From the NCBI GenBank assembly GCA_028285205.1, contig JANQQA010000027.1, forward strand, positions 1-64,000: a stretch of 64,000 nt of DNA, read 5' to 3'. Numbering within the stretch: the first letter of the stretch is position 1; each line of letters starts with the position of its first letter. Under the pieces are notes generated by a model that saw only the letters and a program-made list of their open reading frames with translations, made no database searches and was not told the origin of the DNA. Origin of the DNA: Bythopirellula sp. (GTDB lineage: Bacteria > Planctomycetota > Planctomycetia > Pirellulales > Lacipirellulaceae). Shown in pieces: positions 28,345 to 36,868 of this stretch. A program made the translations under genes and the position numbers.

Positions 28345-29643
28345 TTACCGCAATCCCAGGCCAACGTCGCTGTTGGGACCCCAACGGTTGGCAATCGGCA
28401 GTCGTTCACAAGCCCCACGGCCGAATCGCCAGGTGAACCCAAATGCGACCCAGTATGATTCAACCGAGACTCCAGACAATCCAAACTGGTCTTCGTCATC
28501 GAACATACCACCTGCGTTGAGATCTAAATCGACACCCGGCAGCAGATTGCGAACACCAAGGCCGCCGGAGAAACGATGTTCGTTAATAGCCGGAAACTGT
28601 GATTGAAGATACTGAACTGCCGGAATGCCATCCGGCGGAATCACTCCTCCCGCAGCTAGTGCTGGTACGTCGACCATGATGTTTTCTGCGTAAGCGTAGC
28701 CTAATCGTACGATCACTTTCCGCGTCAGTTGATACTGAATACCCGTCTGAACGATGAACTGATCCTTCCAGATTGCGCCAAAGAAGTCGGTGTCGGACCA
28801 TTGCTTGTAGAGGATATCACTGGCCAATAGCAGGCGTCCATCCATCAAACTATTGTTGGCGATTCCCCAACCAAATGTCTGTGGCAGGTCCATGTTCACG
28901 TCTTGAACAGTGGAAAACGCGCCGCCGCCGATGCTAAGGCGTATGGCATCTTCGAAGCGGAAGCTCTGTTCGGTAATCCAACTGAATCCTAACGACGTGC
29001 GATCGGTCAGGTCATAGGTAACGCCGAACAGCCCGCGTAGCGCGTACGCCGGTGTAGCCGCGCTGAGGCCAGTGAACGGGCCATCGAGGACACCAGATGT
29101 CATGACTAATTGTGTGCCCACGGCAAGTCGTTCTGTTACCTGGACGCCGAGGCCGCTACCGATATTCAGGCCGACTAAACTGGAAGCAGAGCCGTTACTC
29201 TCGGGTACGGCTGCATACTTCACACCAAGTCCCACGCCTGAGAGCAAACCTAGCCCCCAAGTGACCGGCATATCAAAGGCAGAAAAGTCTTGCGTTACCG
29301 CGATATTGCCCAAGGCGGTACCAGGCTGGTCCGACCGAGCGTCAAAGGGACTAATCCCGGCCAATGGCAATGTGGCATCGTTATCCACATTGATCGTAGG
29401 CTCGACCCAGCCACCACCAAAGCTAAACTGAGTGCCCCGAAACTGCGCAAGCGTGGCTGGATTGCCAGTGAAGGCTGATTGCACATCCTGGGGTCTGGCG
29501 ATGCTTACTCCCCCCATGCCACCGGCGGCCGGGTTCATGGTTGCGTGAAGCTCAACTCCGAAGGCCTGTGCTCTGACCTCTGAAGCAGGTAGGCAGCAAA
29601 TCAGCGGAATACACAGGGAGACAAAGATAGACTTCCGTCGCAT
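28345..29643 (-). CDS. FadL/OmpP1-like outer-membrane transport protein
   Basis: A 432-residue outer-membrane beta-barrel. After a signal peptide (MRRKSIFVSLCIPLICC, cleavage near VRA-QA) the mature start is AFGVELHATMNPAAGGMGG, with ARPQDVQSAFTGNPATLAQF. This is the N-terminal pattern of the FadL/TodX family, whose N-terminus plugs the barrel. Alternating short strands run to the C-terminus. FadL proteins take up long-chain fatty acids or aromatic hydrocarbons; the ligand here is unknown. It is divergent from the OprB-like porin, with about 350 bp between the starts. Confidence 0.85.
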   Translation of the reverse strand: MRRKSIFVSLCIPLICCLPASEVRAQAFGVELHATMNPAAGGMGGVSIARPQDVQSAFTGNPATLAQFRGTQFSFGGGWVEPTINVDNDATLPLAGISPFDARSDQPGTALGNIAVTQDFSAFDMPVTWGLGLLSGVGLGVKYAAVPESNGSASSLVGLNIGSGLGVQVTERLAVGTQLVMTSGVLDGPFTGLSAATPAYALRGLFGVTYDLTDRTSLGFSWITEQSFRFEDAIRLSIGGGAFSTVQDVNMDLPQTFGWGIANNSLMDGRLLLASDILYKQWSDTDFFGAIWKDQFIVQTGIQYQLTRKVIVRLGYAYAENIMVDVPALAAGGVIPPDGIPAVQYLQSQFPAINEHRFSGGLGVRNLLPGVDLDLNAGGMFDDEDQFGLSGVSVESYWVAFGFTWRFGRGACERLPIANRWGPNSDVGLGLR

Positions 29644-29920
29644 GGGCAGAGTACTCCGTTACGTTCGGATTTGCCAATTACACATATCCGATTGTTCGTC
29701 ATGAAAAGGTGGGTGACAGCAGAAATCCAGATCAAGACGAACATGAAAATACACCGAATGCTGCGTCCTGCGTCAGGTTGTACGTGTCGTAGGAGTCCTG
29801 CGGCAGAGCGCGAGGTCATATTCGTAGCAACCAGAAAAACCGTCGGACAGGTTTCACTAACCGTTACGATTGCCCGTAGATTCAGTCGACATGTCGGTCC
29901 CCGTCGGAAACTCTCAGGCA

Positions 29921-29950
29921 CAGCGATCATTCTTGACGATCGCTGATCGT
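29921..29950. promoter_or_regulatory. Overlapping inverted repeats in the divergent FadL/OprB intergenic region
   Basis: Two nested palindromes: CAGCGATC (29921-29928) with GATCGCTG (29938-29945), 8-bp arms and a 9-bp loop; and ACGATC (29936-29941) with GATCGT (29945-29950), 6-bp arms and a 3-bp loop. They sit about 50 bp before the porin ATG. They could be an operator or a leader hairpin of the porin mRNA. The rest of 29644-29997 shows no gene. Confidence 0.35.
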
Positions 29951-29997
29951 GACAGCGCCGCGCGTACATGTCCGGAACTAGAGACACGACCAATACC

Positions 29998-31431
29998 ATG
30001 CGAAGAGTCCAGCTCTTACTCTGCGCCCCTGCTGTGGTCTTCACGATCGCACTCTGTGCACCTGGCTCGGCATTGGCAGATGTCGCATTCGAAGATTACC
30101 AGCAGGATGGGCTTGGCCTTCAGTTGGCGTCACTTGAGTGTGCGACCGCGGCATGCGGTGACGGCGTAGATTGCGGGACTCACTGTGGCGCCGCAACTCC
30201 GGGTCTGCTTGCGGGATGCAAAGCGCACCTGCGCGACTCGGGCATCCTCTTTCAGGGAAACGTCACCCAATTTGGTTTTGGAGTCGACGGCGGCATCAAT
30301 GTGCCCGTCGCGGCGCCTTTTGATCAGGGCGATACGTTTGAGTATACCGGACGCGGTGAATACAACTTTCTGTTCGACCTCGAAAAATTCGGCGGTCTGC
30401 CTCACGGAAAACTGTTGATCGGTGTGCAGCACTGGTGGGGAGAGTACGCAAATATCAGTACGAATACGGGCACCTTCGCACCGCCCGTGTTTCCGGCAGC
30501 GTTGCCAACCACACCGGACAATCCAGGAGTCCCTTACGTTACCGATTTCCTGATCACGCAACCTCTCTCGGAGCGGCTCATCCTTTTCGCGGGCAAGAAA
30601 AACGTGATTGGTAGCGCCGATCAGGATATTTTCGCGGGAGGCGACGGAACCGACCAGTTTGTCAATCAAGCACTCGTTGCTAATCCGGCCTTTCTCTTGG
30701 CGTTGCCGTACAGCTCATTCACAGCCGGAGTAGCGATGCCTCGCGATTGGGGAGCGATGAGTCTGTATGTCTATGATGCGACCGATCGAACGCGAGACTT
30801 CTTCCGCTTCAATCGGCTCTTTGGCGATGGCATCATTGTCGGGGGCCAAGTTGGCCTCAACACAAGGTTCTTTGACAAACCCGGTGAACATCACGTCGGT
30901 GCGCTTTGGAAGCACCTTGACTTGCCGGACTTGTCGTTTAGCCCGCCGGCGCCCGAGTATCCCTATCCGCCTGTCGTTCCGGGGGTACCGAGCATCCGAG
31001 ACTCGTACACGATCTACTACGGTTTCGACCAGTACCTCAAAGTGCTTCCCGGTGAGCGCCAAGTTGGTCCTGCAATGAAACCGCGTGGCTTCGGGTTGTT
31101 TGGGCGCGCCTCCATTAGCGATAGCAATCCGACGCCAATCAACTACTTCCTCAGTTTGGGAATCGGTGGAGACAGTCCGCTACGACAGGGCAGCGGCGAT
31201 GCCTTTGGAATCGGCTGGTTCTTCATTGGGGCAAGTGACGAGTTCAGTGCGGCATCTCGGACCGTCTTTGGACCGCGTGATGGCACTGGAGTGGAGCTCT
31301 ACTACAACTTCAAGCTCACCCGCTCCATCAATGTGACGCCTGACGTGCAGTACATCCGTCCCGGCTTAGGACGACTCACTTCGGGCGACGATGCGTTCGT
31401 CTATGGAGTGCGAGTCAACTTACGGCTGTGA
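29998..31431 (+). CDS. OprB-family carbohydrate-selective porin-like protein
   Basis: About 477 residues from ATG 29998, which starts on a signal peptide (MRRVQLLLCAPAVVFTIALC, cleavage near ALA-DV). An upstream frame opening at 29968 would add ten residues. The mature protein has a short cysteine-containing N-terminal segment (CATAACGDGVDCGTHCGA) and then the OprB pattern, beginning LRDSGILFQGNVTQFGFGVDGG, with YTGRGEYNFLFDLEKFGG and a C-terminal IGWFFIGASDEFS region before the last strands and the terminal aromatic/leucine end. It should let sugars cross the outer membrane. The Cys-rich start is unusual for the family. Confidence 0.85.
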   Translation: MRRVQLLLCAPAVVFTIALCAPGSALADVAFEDYQQDGLGLQLASLECATAACGDGVDCGTHCGAATPGLLAGCKAHLRDSGILFQGNVTQFGFGVDGGINVPVAAPFDQGDTFEYTGRGEYNFLFDLEKFGGLPHGKLLIGVQHWWGEYANISTNTGTFAPPVFPAALPTTPDNPGVPYVTDFLITQPLSERLILFAGKKNVIGSADQDIFAGGDGTDQFVNQALVANPAFLLALPYSSFTAGVAMPRDWGAMSLYVYDATDRTRDFFRFNRLFGDGIIVGGQVGLNTRFFDKPGEHHVGALWKHLDLPDLSFSPPAPEYPYPPVVPGVPSIRDSYTIYYGFDQYLKVLPGERQVGPAMKPRGFGLFGRASISDSNPTPINYFLSLGIGGDSPLRQGSGDAFGIGWFFIGASDEFSAASRTVFGPRDGTGVELYYNFKLTRSINVTPDVQYIRPGLGRLTSGDDAFVYGVRVNLRL

Positions 31432-31568
31432 CGCGATAGATTCGCGACCCATCGCCCCTGTAGTAACCTCTCTGCAGAAAGCTTAAAAGACGCTCCACGA
31501 CGGGAAAGAACGCCGCTACTCAGGCTATCCGCCTGATTAGCTCCGTCGTAAGAGTGAGCGCAGCGAAA

Positions 31569-31600
31569 GCCCCTCTCCCGGCGGAACCCAAGAGAGGGGC
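31569..31600. terminator. Possible bidirectional terminator hairpin
   Basis: GCCCCTCTC (31569-31577) pairs with GAGAGGGGC (31592-31600), a 9-bp stem with a 14-base loop, between two convergent genes (porin ends 31431, sulfatase ends 31623). On the plus strand it is followed by AAGTTTAGC, only a short T-run, so the assignment is moderate. Confidence 0.45.
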
Positions 31601-31622
31601 AAGTTTAGCTTCCCGAGCGTAC

Positions 31623-33155
31623 CTATTTATTGGAACTCTGCTGTAGCTTGCTCAGCACATCGTCGAGGGCAAAGCTGCCAGGCTTTTGACGAGGCGGAAA
31701 ATCCTTGTAGGTTGCCAAGTGATTGGCGACAAACCCTTGTGCTGGTACGAGCACGAACGCATGGTCCACGCGCCAGCGATCGTAGTCACCTGCCTCGTGG
31801 TCGGCGCGTTCAAAGGGATCGGTTCGCATGCAGAACAGCTTCGGGAAACGAAGCTCAACCAACGGTTCTTGCCACACTTCGAGACCATGGCCGCGTTGTT
31901 CGAGGAAGACGATCTTCCAGCGATCGTATCGCAGGCCACAGAGGCTGCCACCGTCAGTCCAATAGAAAAACTCTTTACGCGGCCACTGATCGCTCTTCCC
32001 CGTCAGGGCAGGCAGCAAATTGTAGCCGTCCAAGTGGACCTTGTAGTCTCGCCCCATTGATGAGTGACCCTTGAGTAGCTTCTCTTTGACGTCGGGATCT
32101 CCGGCCGCTGCCAGGATGGTCGGCAACATATCTTCGTGAGAACCGATGTTGTTATTGATGGTGCCGGGCTTAATTTTTCCGGGCCAACGAATTGCGCAGG
32201 GTACGCGATAGCCGCCTTCCCAGTTCGAGTTCTTTTCATTACGGAACGGCGTCGATCCGCCGTCCGGCCAGGAAAAACACTCGGCGCCATTGTCAGTCGA
32301 ATACATGACGATCGTGTTGTCCGCTAGCCCCAACTCCTCCAACTTATCGAGGACTTGGCCGACATGCCCATCATGCTCGACCATCCCGTCTGGATAGATT
32401 CCCAATCCGGTTTTATTCTTGGACTCTTCCTTCAGATGCGTCCAAATGTGCATCCGGGTCGAGTTCCACCACAGGAAAAATGGCTTCTCCGCTTTCGCCG
32501 CGCGTTCCATGAAATCAATTGCGCCGGCGGTCACTTCCTCATCGACGGTCTTCATGCGTTCGATCGTCAACGGACCGGTATCCTCGATTTTGCCGCCGGC
32601 TGTCGACTTGATCACGCCGCGCGGTCCAAATCTCTTTTTAAACTCAGGGTCTTTCGGATAGTCCGGGTGTTCGGGCTCCTGTTCGGCATTGAGGTGGTAG
32701 AGATTGCCGAAGAACTCGTCGAAACCATGATTCGTGGGCAGGTGCTCATCACGATCGCCCAAGTGATTCTTGCCGTACTGCGCGGTCATGTAACCGTGAC
32801 TCTTCAGCAACCCCGCGATCGTTGGATCTTTGGTGGACAGGCCTTCATTTGCACCTGGTAGTCCTACTTTCAGCAATCCCGTGCGGAATCCACTCTGTCC
32901 GGTGATGAACGTCGAACGACCCGCTGTGCAACTCTGTTGGCCGTACCAGTCGGTGAATAGAACTCCCTCGCGTGCGATGCGGTCGATGTTCGGCGTTTTA
33001 TAGCCCATCATTCCGCGGTTGTAGCAACTGGGATTGTTCCAGCCGACGTCGTCCCCCCAAATGACAAGGATATTCGGTTTCTTATCTTGGGCCTCGGCGC
33101 TGATGGCTGCCATTCCCAACGCAACGGCGGCAACTACTCGAATGTACGGACTCAC
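31623..33155 (-). CDS. Secreted sulfatase (arylsulfatase type, S1 family)
   Basis: 510 residues from GTG 33155. The N-terminus VSPYIRVVAAVALGMAAISA is a signal peptide. The open frame continues upstream to 33590, but that part has no hydrophobic segment and reads like non-coding translation. Domain signs: PNILVIWGDDVGWNNPSCY (metal ligands), active-site CTAGRSTFITGQ (formylglycine cysteine), YGKNHLGDRDEHLPTNHGFD, and MYSTDNGAECFSWPDGG with the second metal pair. The size and the 'W.QG.....K.E...W' ending are those of arylsulfatase A-like enzymes. Substrate unknown; a free-standing gene convergent with the porin. Confidence 0.94.
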   Translation of the reverse strand: MSPYIRVVAAVALGMAAISAEAQDKKPNILVIWGDDVGWNNPSCYNRGMMGYKTPNIDRIAREGVLFTDWYGQQSCTAGRSTFITGQSGFRTGLLKVGLPGANEGLSTKDPTIAGLLKSHGYMTAQYGKNHLGDRDEHLPTNHGFDEFFGNLYHLNAEQEPEHPDYPKDPEFKKRFGPRGVIKSTAGGKIEDTGPLTIERMKTVDEEVTAGAIDFMERAAKAEKPFFLWWNSTRMHIWTHLKEESKNKTGLGIYPDGMVEHDGHVGQVLDKLEELGLADNTIVMYSTDNGAECFSWPDGGSTPFRNEKNSNWEGGYRVPCAIRWPGKIKPGTINNNIGSHEDMLPTILAAAGDPDVKEKLLKGHSSMGRDYKVHLDGYNLLPALTGKSDQWPRKEFFYWTDGGSLCGLRYDRWKIVFLEQRGHGLEVWQEPLVELRFPKLFCMRTDPFERADHEAGDYDRWRVDHAFVLVPAQGFVANHLATYKDFPPRQKPGSFALDDVLSKLQQSSNK

Positions 33156-33719
33156 GGCTTTGTCCTCCCCAAACGTAATGCGGTAACCAGTAGACGTGGG
33201 AAGTATAACACGACCAGTGCGGCGTATAGACGAAAAATGGTGTTCATTTGCGCTCAACCGATTCGTAAAAAGCGCGATCAATTGCATGAATCTGAACCGA
33301 GTAGCGCGCTGCCGCTCTGGCGAAATCCCAGGGTGGCAACGATCTGTACATTCCACTCGGGCGAGGCCATTTCCGGTTCTCACTGTGGTGTGTTTTTGGA
33401 CTTTGCGTGCAGAGGCAGCACGGTTAGCGCTTCCCCTTTTTGAGTAGCCAATTGGAGTAAATGCCATGCAAATAGCAGACATATGACTGTTGCAACCAGA
33501 CCAGCCATTTGAATCGGTCCAACGGGTTAGACGAAAGGTATGATGGCGACGCGTGAAAACTTGACAGCCTGTATTGCTGCGGCTTAGCATTGATTTACTG
33601 CTCTTTTATCGAATTCGACAGCCTTCGAACGCCGCTGTGGGATCCGTTGAATATCGCGTATCTAGAATCATTAATGCGAGCTCTCTAGCGTGATGCATCG
33701 CAGGAAACGGTGTTTAGCC
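33156..33719. other. Intergenic region between divergent genes
   Basis: About 560 bp between the sulfatase start and the small secreted protein. Apart from the sulfatase Shine-Dalgarno I see no gene, hairpin or repeat; short open frames here have no recognisable features. It should contain the promoters of both sides. Confidence 0.5.
33163..33170 (-). promoter_or_regulatory. Shine-Dalgarno site deciding the sulfatase start
   Basis: On the minus strand this reads GGGGAGGA, seven bases before GTG 33155. It is the only good site near the signal peptide and is the reason for rejecting the 145-residue upstream extension. Confidence 0.65.
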
Positions 33720-34118
33720 ATGAAGTACGAAAGCACGCGTCGGCCGATTTGGTGGCGCATCGCGGGAGGGACTTTTCTGGTGGTGCTTCTCGTCATCGGG
33801 ATGACGAGCGCACTCGCGCAGTACCGGACTAGCTACCCTGGTGCCGGTGCACCAGCTCCGCGCCGGACCTACTCATCGATCGGCGTCGCTGGCTTCAATG
33901 GCAACCCGTACAGGACGAGTCGGTCTGCTCCGACGGGACTACCAGTCAGCGGGAATGTGCACTCCTATTATGGAGGATCTAGGGCCGGCGGAGCGGGCGC
34001 TGGTGGATCTTTTGGTTACAGGCCGCCAGCCAAGCCATTTTCCAATATGCAGAAGACGCAACCCTTGGTTACTGGAAACGACGTAGCCCGTTGGGAAATC
34101 TTGAGAGGCTTGTGGTAA
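33720..34118 (+). CDS. Small secreted or membrane-anchored Gly/Pro/Tyr-rich protein
   Basis: 132 residues from ATG 33720, preceded by AGGAAACGG about 10 bases upstream; a GTG at 33690 would add ten basic residues. The N-terminus is basic, followed by a hydrophobic helix (RIAGGTFLVVLLVIGMTSA). This is a signal peptide or anchor. The exported part is low-complexity, rich in Gly, Ser, Arg, Pro and Tyr (HSYYGGSRAGGAGAGGSFGY), and ends with a short charged segment. No domain recognised. Its stop is 42 bp before the next secreted protein, probably the same transcript. Function unknown. Confidence 0.63.
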   Translation: MKYESTRRPIWWRIAGGTFLVVLLVIGMTSALAQYRTSYPGAGAPAPRRTYSSIGVAGFNGNPYRTSRSAPTGLPVSGNVHSYYGGSRAGGAGAGGSFGYRPPAKPFSNMQKTQPLVTGNDVARWEILRGLW

Positions 34119-34160
34119 CCGTACGACAGTGATTTCGACTCACGATCCCATCCACTTACG

Positions 34161-35510
34161 ATGAACAAGGAACACTCTATGCATTTGCCAGGCTCTACCA
34201 GATCGATTCGCTGGCACGCTATCACTGCTGTTGTGCTAATGGTGCCACTCGCAATGCAAAGCGCCACACAGACCGCCTATGCGCAAGCGCGACTACGACA
34301 GCCAGCACCACGTACTGCGCTCAACGGTGCTATTCACTATCAACGCGCGATTCTGTTTCTAAACGCGGTGGATCCGGTCAAGCGGCAGATCCTGCAAAAG
34401 CCGGTTTGGGAAATCATCACACCAGAGACGACCGATGCGGAGATCGCGGAAATCAACGAACTGCTCATCGAGTCGCGTCATGCGATTCGGTCTGCCTTAG
34501 TCGGCTCGAACCAGCCTAGTGCAGACTTTGGGCTTGATATTCGGCAATACATGGTGTCCGCCCTGCTGCCGCATCCACGTTCGATGGTCGACATCGCCCG
34601 GCTAATCGGATTGGTCGGCATTCATCGAGAATCCGAACAGCGGTGGGAAGAATCCGTAGACCTCTATATTTCCGCGGTTCGCATGGGTCGGCACATGACT
34701 CACCAGACCACACTTGCCGAGGCCTATGCCGGCGTCGAAATCCTGGAGACCGCCTACTTCTCCTTGGCCAGGTGGGCTACAAAATGCCCGGATAAAGCGT
34801 TAGTAGAAGAAGCGTTCGATGCGCTCAACGTCTTTGCGTTTGACATGGTGCAACCAGCGCGGACCATGCAATCCGAAGCGGACATTTTGCAGATGAGAAT
34901 GGATACATTACGATCCTCCTACCCCGACGGTCCGTGGGCGGAGATTGTGTTGGAGACACTCGGCGCAGATTTCCCATTGGCTGGGCCTGAAGAAATGCGA
35001 AAGGCCGCTAAGGCGGCGGCGATCGAATTCGGTGTTCCGGAGGCCGCGTTTGCTAGCAAAGAGGCGTTGCTTGGTCACCTGGACGAGGTCAGCTCCGTGC
35101 ATATCGGCATGGCCCGAGACACCGTCCATTGCCTGACTCAACCCGCAGCCGACGCAATCCGATGTGGCGAGAAGGTAGCTAGCAAATATAGGGACATGAA
35201 GAAAACTCAGAACACGGTCAACTGGGATGCAGCGAAGATAGCTTCTTTGTTCGCAGTCCACGAAGCTGAGTTAACGGCTCTGCGTGTCACGATGGCCGTT
35301 GCTGCAAAAAAAACAACATCCGGCTATCCATCCGACTTGAGAACTGTGATCAGCGAATTTGGCGGGAACTTACCCACGAGTCCGTACGATGGCAGCGCGC
35401 TGAGCTATGAGGTCACCAGCGGTGGTCAAGAATTCTCGGTCTCAGTCAATGCGGCAACGATTGGCAGCATTAAGCTTCCGGCGATTAAATTCGACTCTGC
35501 GGCACTTTAA
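34161..35510 (+). CDS. Secreted helical protein of unknown function
   Basis: About 449 residues from ATG 34161, or 443 from ATG 34179, which has a GGA about nine bases upstream and begins a tidier signal peptide (IRWHAITAVVLMVPLAMQ, cleavage near AYA-QA). The mature part is almost entirely helical, with long amphipathic segments. The C-terminal 60 residues (SGYPSDLRTVISEFGGNLPT, then SPYDGSALSYEV) resemble the 'P.DP.tG..l.Y' tail of pseudopilin-like planctomycete secreted proteins. No catalytic motif found. It lies 42 bp after the small Gly-rich gene. Function unknown. Confidence 0.75.
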   Translation: MNKEHSMHLPGSTRSIRWHAITAVVLMVPLAMQSATQTAYAQARLRQPAPRTALNGAIHYQRAILFLNAVDPVKRQILQKPVWEIITPETTDAEIAEINELLIESRHAIRSALVGSNQPSADFGLDIRQYMVSALLPHPRSMVDIARLIGLVGIHRESEQRWEESVDLYISAVRMGRHMTHQTTLAEAYAGVEILETAYFSLARWATKCPDKALVEEAFDALNVFAFDMVQPARTMQSEADILQMRMDTLRSSYPDGPWAEIVLETLGADFPLAGPEEMRKAAKAAAIEFGVPEAAFASKEALLGHLDEVSSVHIGMARDTVHCLTQPAADAIRCGEKVASKYRDMKKTQNTVNWDAAKIASLFAVHEAELTALRVTMAVAAKKTTSGYPSDLRTVISEFGGNLPTSPYDGSALSYEVTSGGQEFSVSVNAATIGSIKLPAIKFDSAAL

Positions 35511-35857
35511 TCGCGAATTCGTCGTCAAAAGTCAGTCTGCTCTGAGCAATTGCAACTGCCTCCAGCAACCGGAGGCAGGCTGTGATTGAATCGGAGTGGA
35601 CGTGCAGCGGCTGCAACGTTGGCTGACGAGCAAATCTTCGCCGTAAGCCGACCTGTGCATACTGCGGTTCTGGGTTGTATTGCTGGAAATGCTTGCCGAC
35701 TCAACGACGGCTAGCGTGGTACCGGTTGTTACTCCTGGCAGGAGGTGTCAACCTTGGGCGTGCCACCGAGGACCAGCCACTTACGGCAGTATTCAGCGTC
35801 TGCAATAATCCGTAGGCAGCTGCAAGTTCGTTAGACACGCTTAACACAGATATCGCG
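35511..35857. other. Intergenic region with a hairpin
   Basis: About 350 bp. CTGCCTCC (35556-35563) pairs with GGAGGCAG (35571-35578), an 8-bp stem with a 7-base loop, 46 bp after the secreted helical protein. No T-run follows, so it is at best a weak terminator. The remainder has no gene I can support and probably holds the promoter of the membrane protein at 35858. Confidence 0.4.
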
Positions 35858-36868
35858 ATGGACGGGTTCTTCTTCTCCTGCTTGATCTATTGCATCAGTT
35901 CTCTTATCGTCCTCTGGCTGGCCGGTGCATTGTTCTATGATGTTTGCCGCGCATCGCGAGCAGGGCAACTAATCGTAGTTGTCTGGCTAGCGGTCGCGAT
36001 TGGCACTTTCATTTTGTGGGTCCCGGCTTGGAAGCCGTTTCTAGCGCTGCTCATCTTTTTCGGAGTATTTCTCTGGTGGTGGTTCTCGCAGGAGCCTTCA
36101 CACCATCGGGACTGGGCGCCTGGATTTACGGAGCTTCCGCGGGTCGCGTTGGAGGGCGATACGCTAACTGTCCAGGGTGTACGAAATACGGACTATCACG
36201 GGATCGGGGAAAGTACGACCCATTACGAAACGCGCACGTATCGTCTCTCGGAAATGCAGGGTGTCGATGCACTGGTTCTCTACTGGGGTTCTTCTTGGAT
36301 GTGTCACCCGATGTTTGTGTTCGACTTTGGGAGCGATGGTCGGCTTTGTATTTCGATTGAAGTGCGATATCGTAACGGCCAGCAGTACAGCTTCCTGCGT
36401 AGCCTCTACCGACAACAAGAACTCATTTATGTCGTCAGCGACGAGCGGGATGCAATTCTCCGCCGCACCAAGTTTCTGGATGGTGAAGATCTGTATCTCT
36501 ATCGCCTGCATACGCAGGCACTGGTAACGCGGAGTTTCTTCTTCGAATACGCAAACACTATCAATACTTTGTCAGAACGCCCCCGTTGGTATCATGGAAT
36601 CACGACCAACTGCACGACTAGCATTTATGCCCAGGGGCGAGGCCGGATGCAGTGGGAGTGGCGGATGCTCTTCAATGGTGCCCTCGATCAATTGATGTAT
36701 GATCGTGAGTTGTTAAGCCAGGACTTGCCGTTTGAAGAGCTGAAACAACAGAGCCGTGTTAACGACATTGCAAACTCAGCGCCAGTGGACGGCTTCAGCA
36801 ATCACCTCCGGTGCGAGCTGCCAGGGTACAAGCAAGACGGCGCTATGACCAACTGTGAGTCAAATTGA
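35858..36868 (+). CDS. Membrane protein of unknown function upstream of the patatin gene
   Basis: 336 residues. Two hydrophobic helices occupy about 5-27 and 35-70 (LIVLWLAGALFYDV; FILWVPAWKPFLALLIFFGV), the rest is cytoplasmic or periplasmic. From about residue 95 it has a beta-rich stretch (VQGVRNTDYHGIGESTTHYE) and a domain with the pattern RTYRLSEMQGVDALVLYWGS and a later TNCTTSIYAQGRGRMQWEWR. That later segment resembles a stretch common in bacterial DUF4105-like proteins, although I would not assign the family. It overlaps the patatin gene by 14 bp, so the two are probably coupled. Confidence 0.72.
   Translation: MDGFFFSCLIYCISSLIVLWLAGALFYDVCRASRAGQLIVVVWLAVAIGTFILWVPAWKPFLALLIFFGVFLWWWFSQEPSHHRDWAPGFTELPRVALEGDTLTVQGVRNTDYHGIGESTTHYETRTYRLSEMQGVDALVLYWGSSWMCHPMFVFDFGSDGRLCISIEVRYRNGQQYSFLRSLYRQQELIYVVSDERDAILRRTKFLDGEDLYLYRLHTQALVTRSFFFEYANTINTLSERPRWYHGITTNCTTSIYAQGRGRMQWEWRMLFNGALDQLMYDRELLSQDLPFEELKQQSRVNDIANSAPVDGFSNHLRCELPGYKQDGAMTNCESN

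Noticed and set aside
29968-29997. Upstream start for the OprB-like porin
   Set aside because: It adds ten residues before a clean signal peptide that begins exactly at ATG 29998.
33156-33590. 145-residue N-terminal extension of the sulfatase
   Set aside because: No signal sequence or domain in it, while GTG 33155 has an excellent Shine-Dalgarno and starts a signal peptide.
35556-35578. Terminator after the secreted helical protein
   Set aside because: A good 8-bp stem but no T-run, so listed only as a hairpin.
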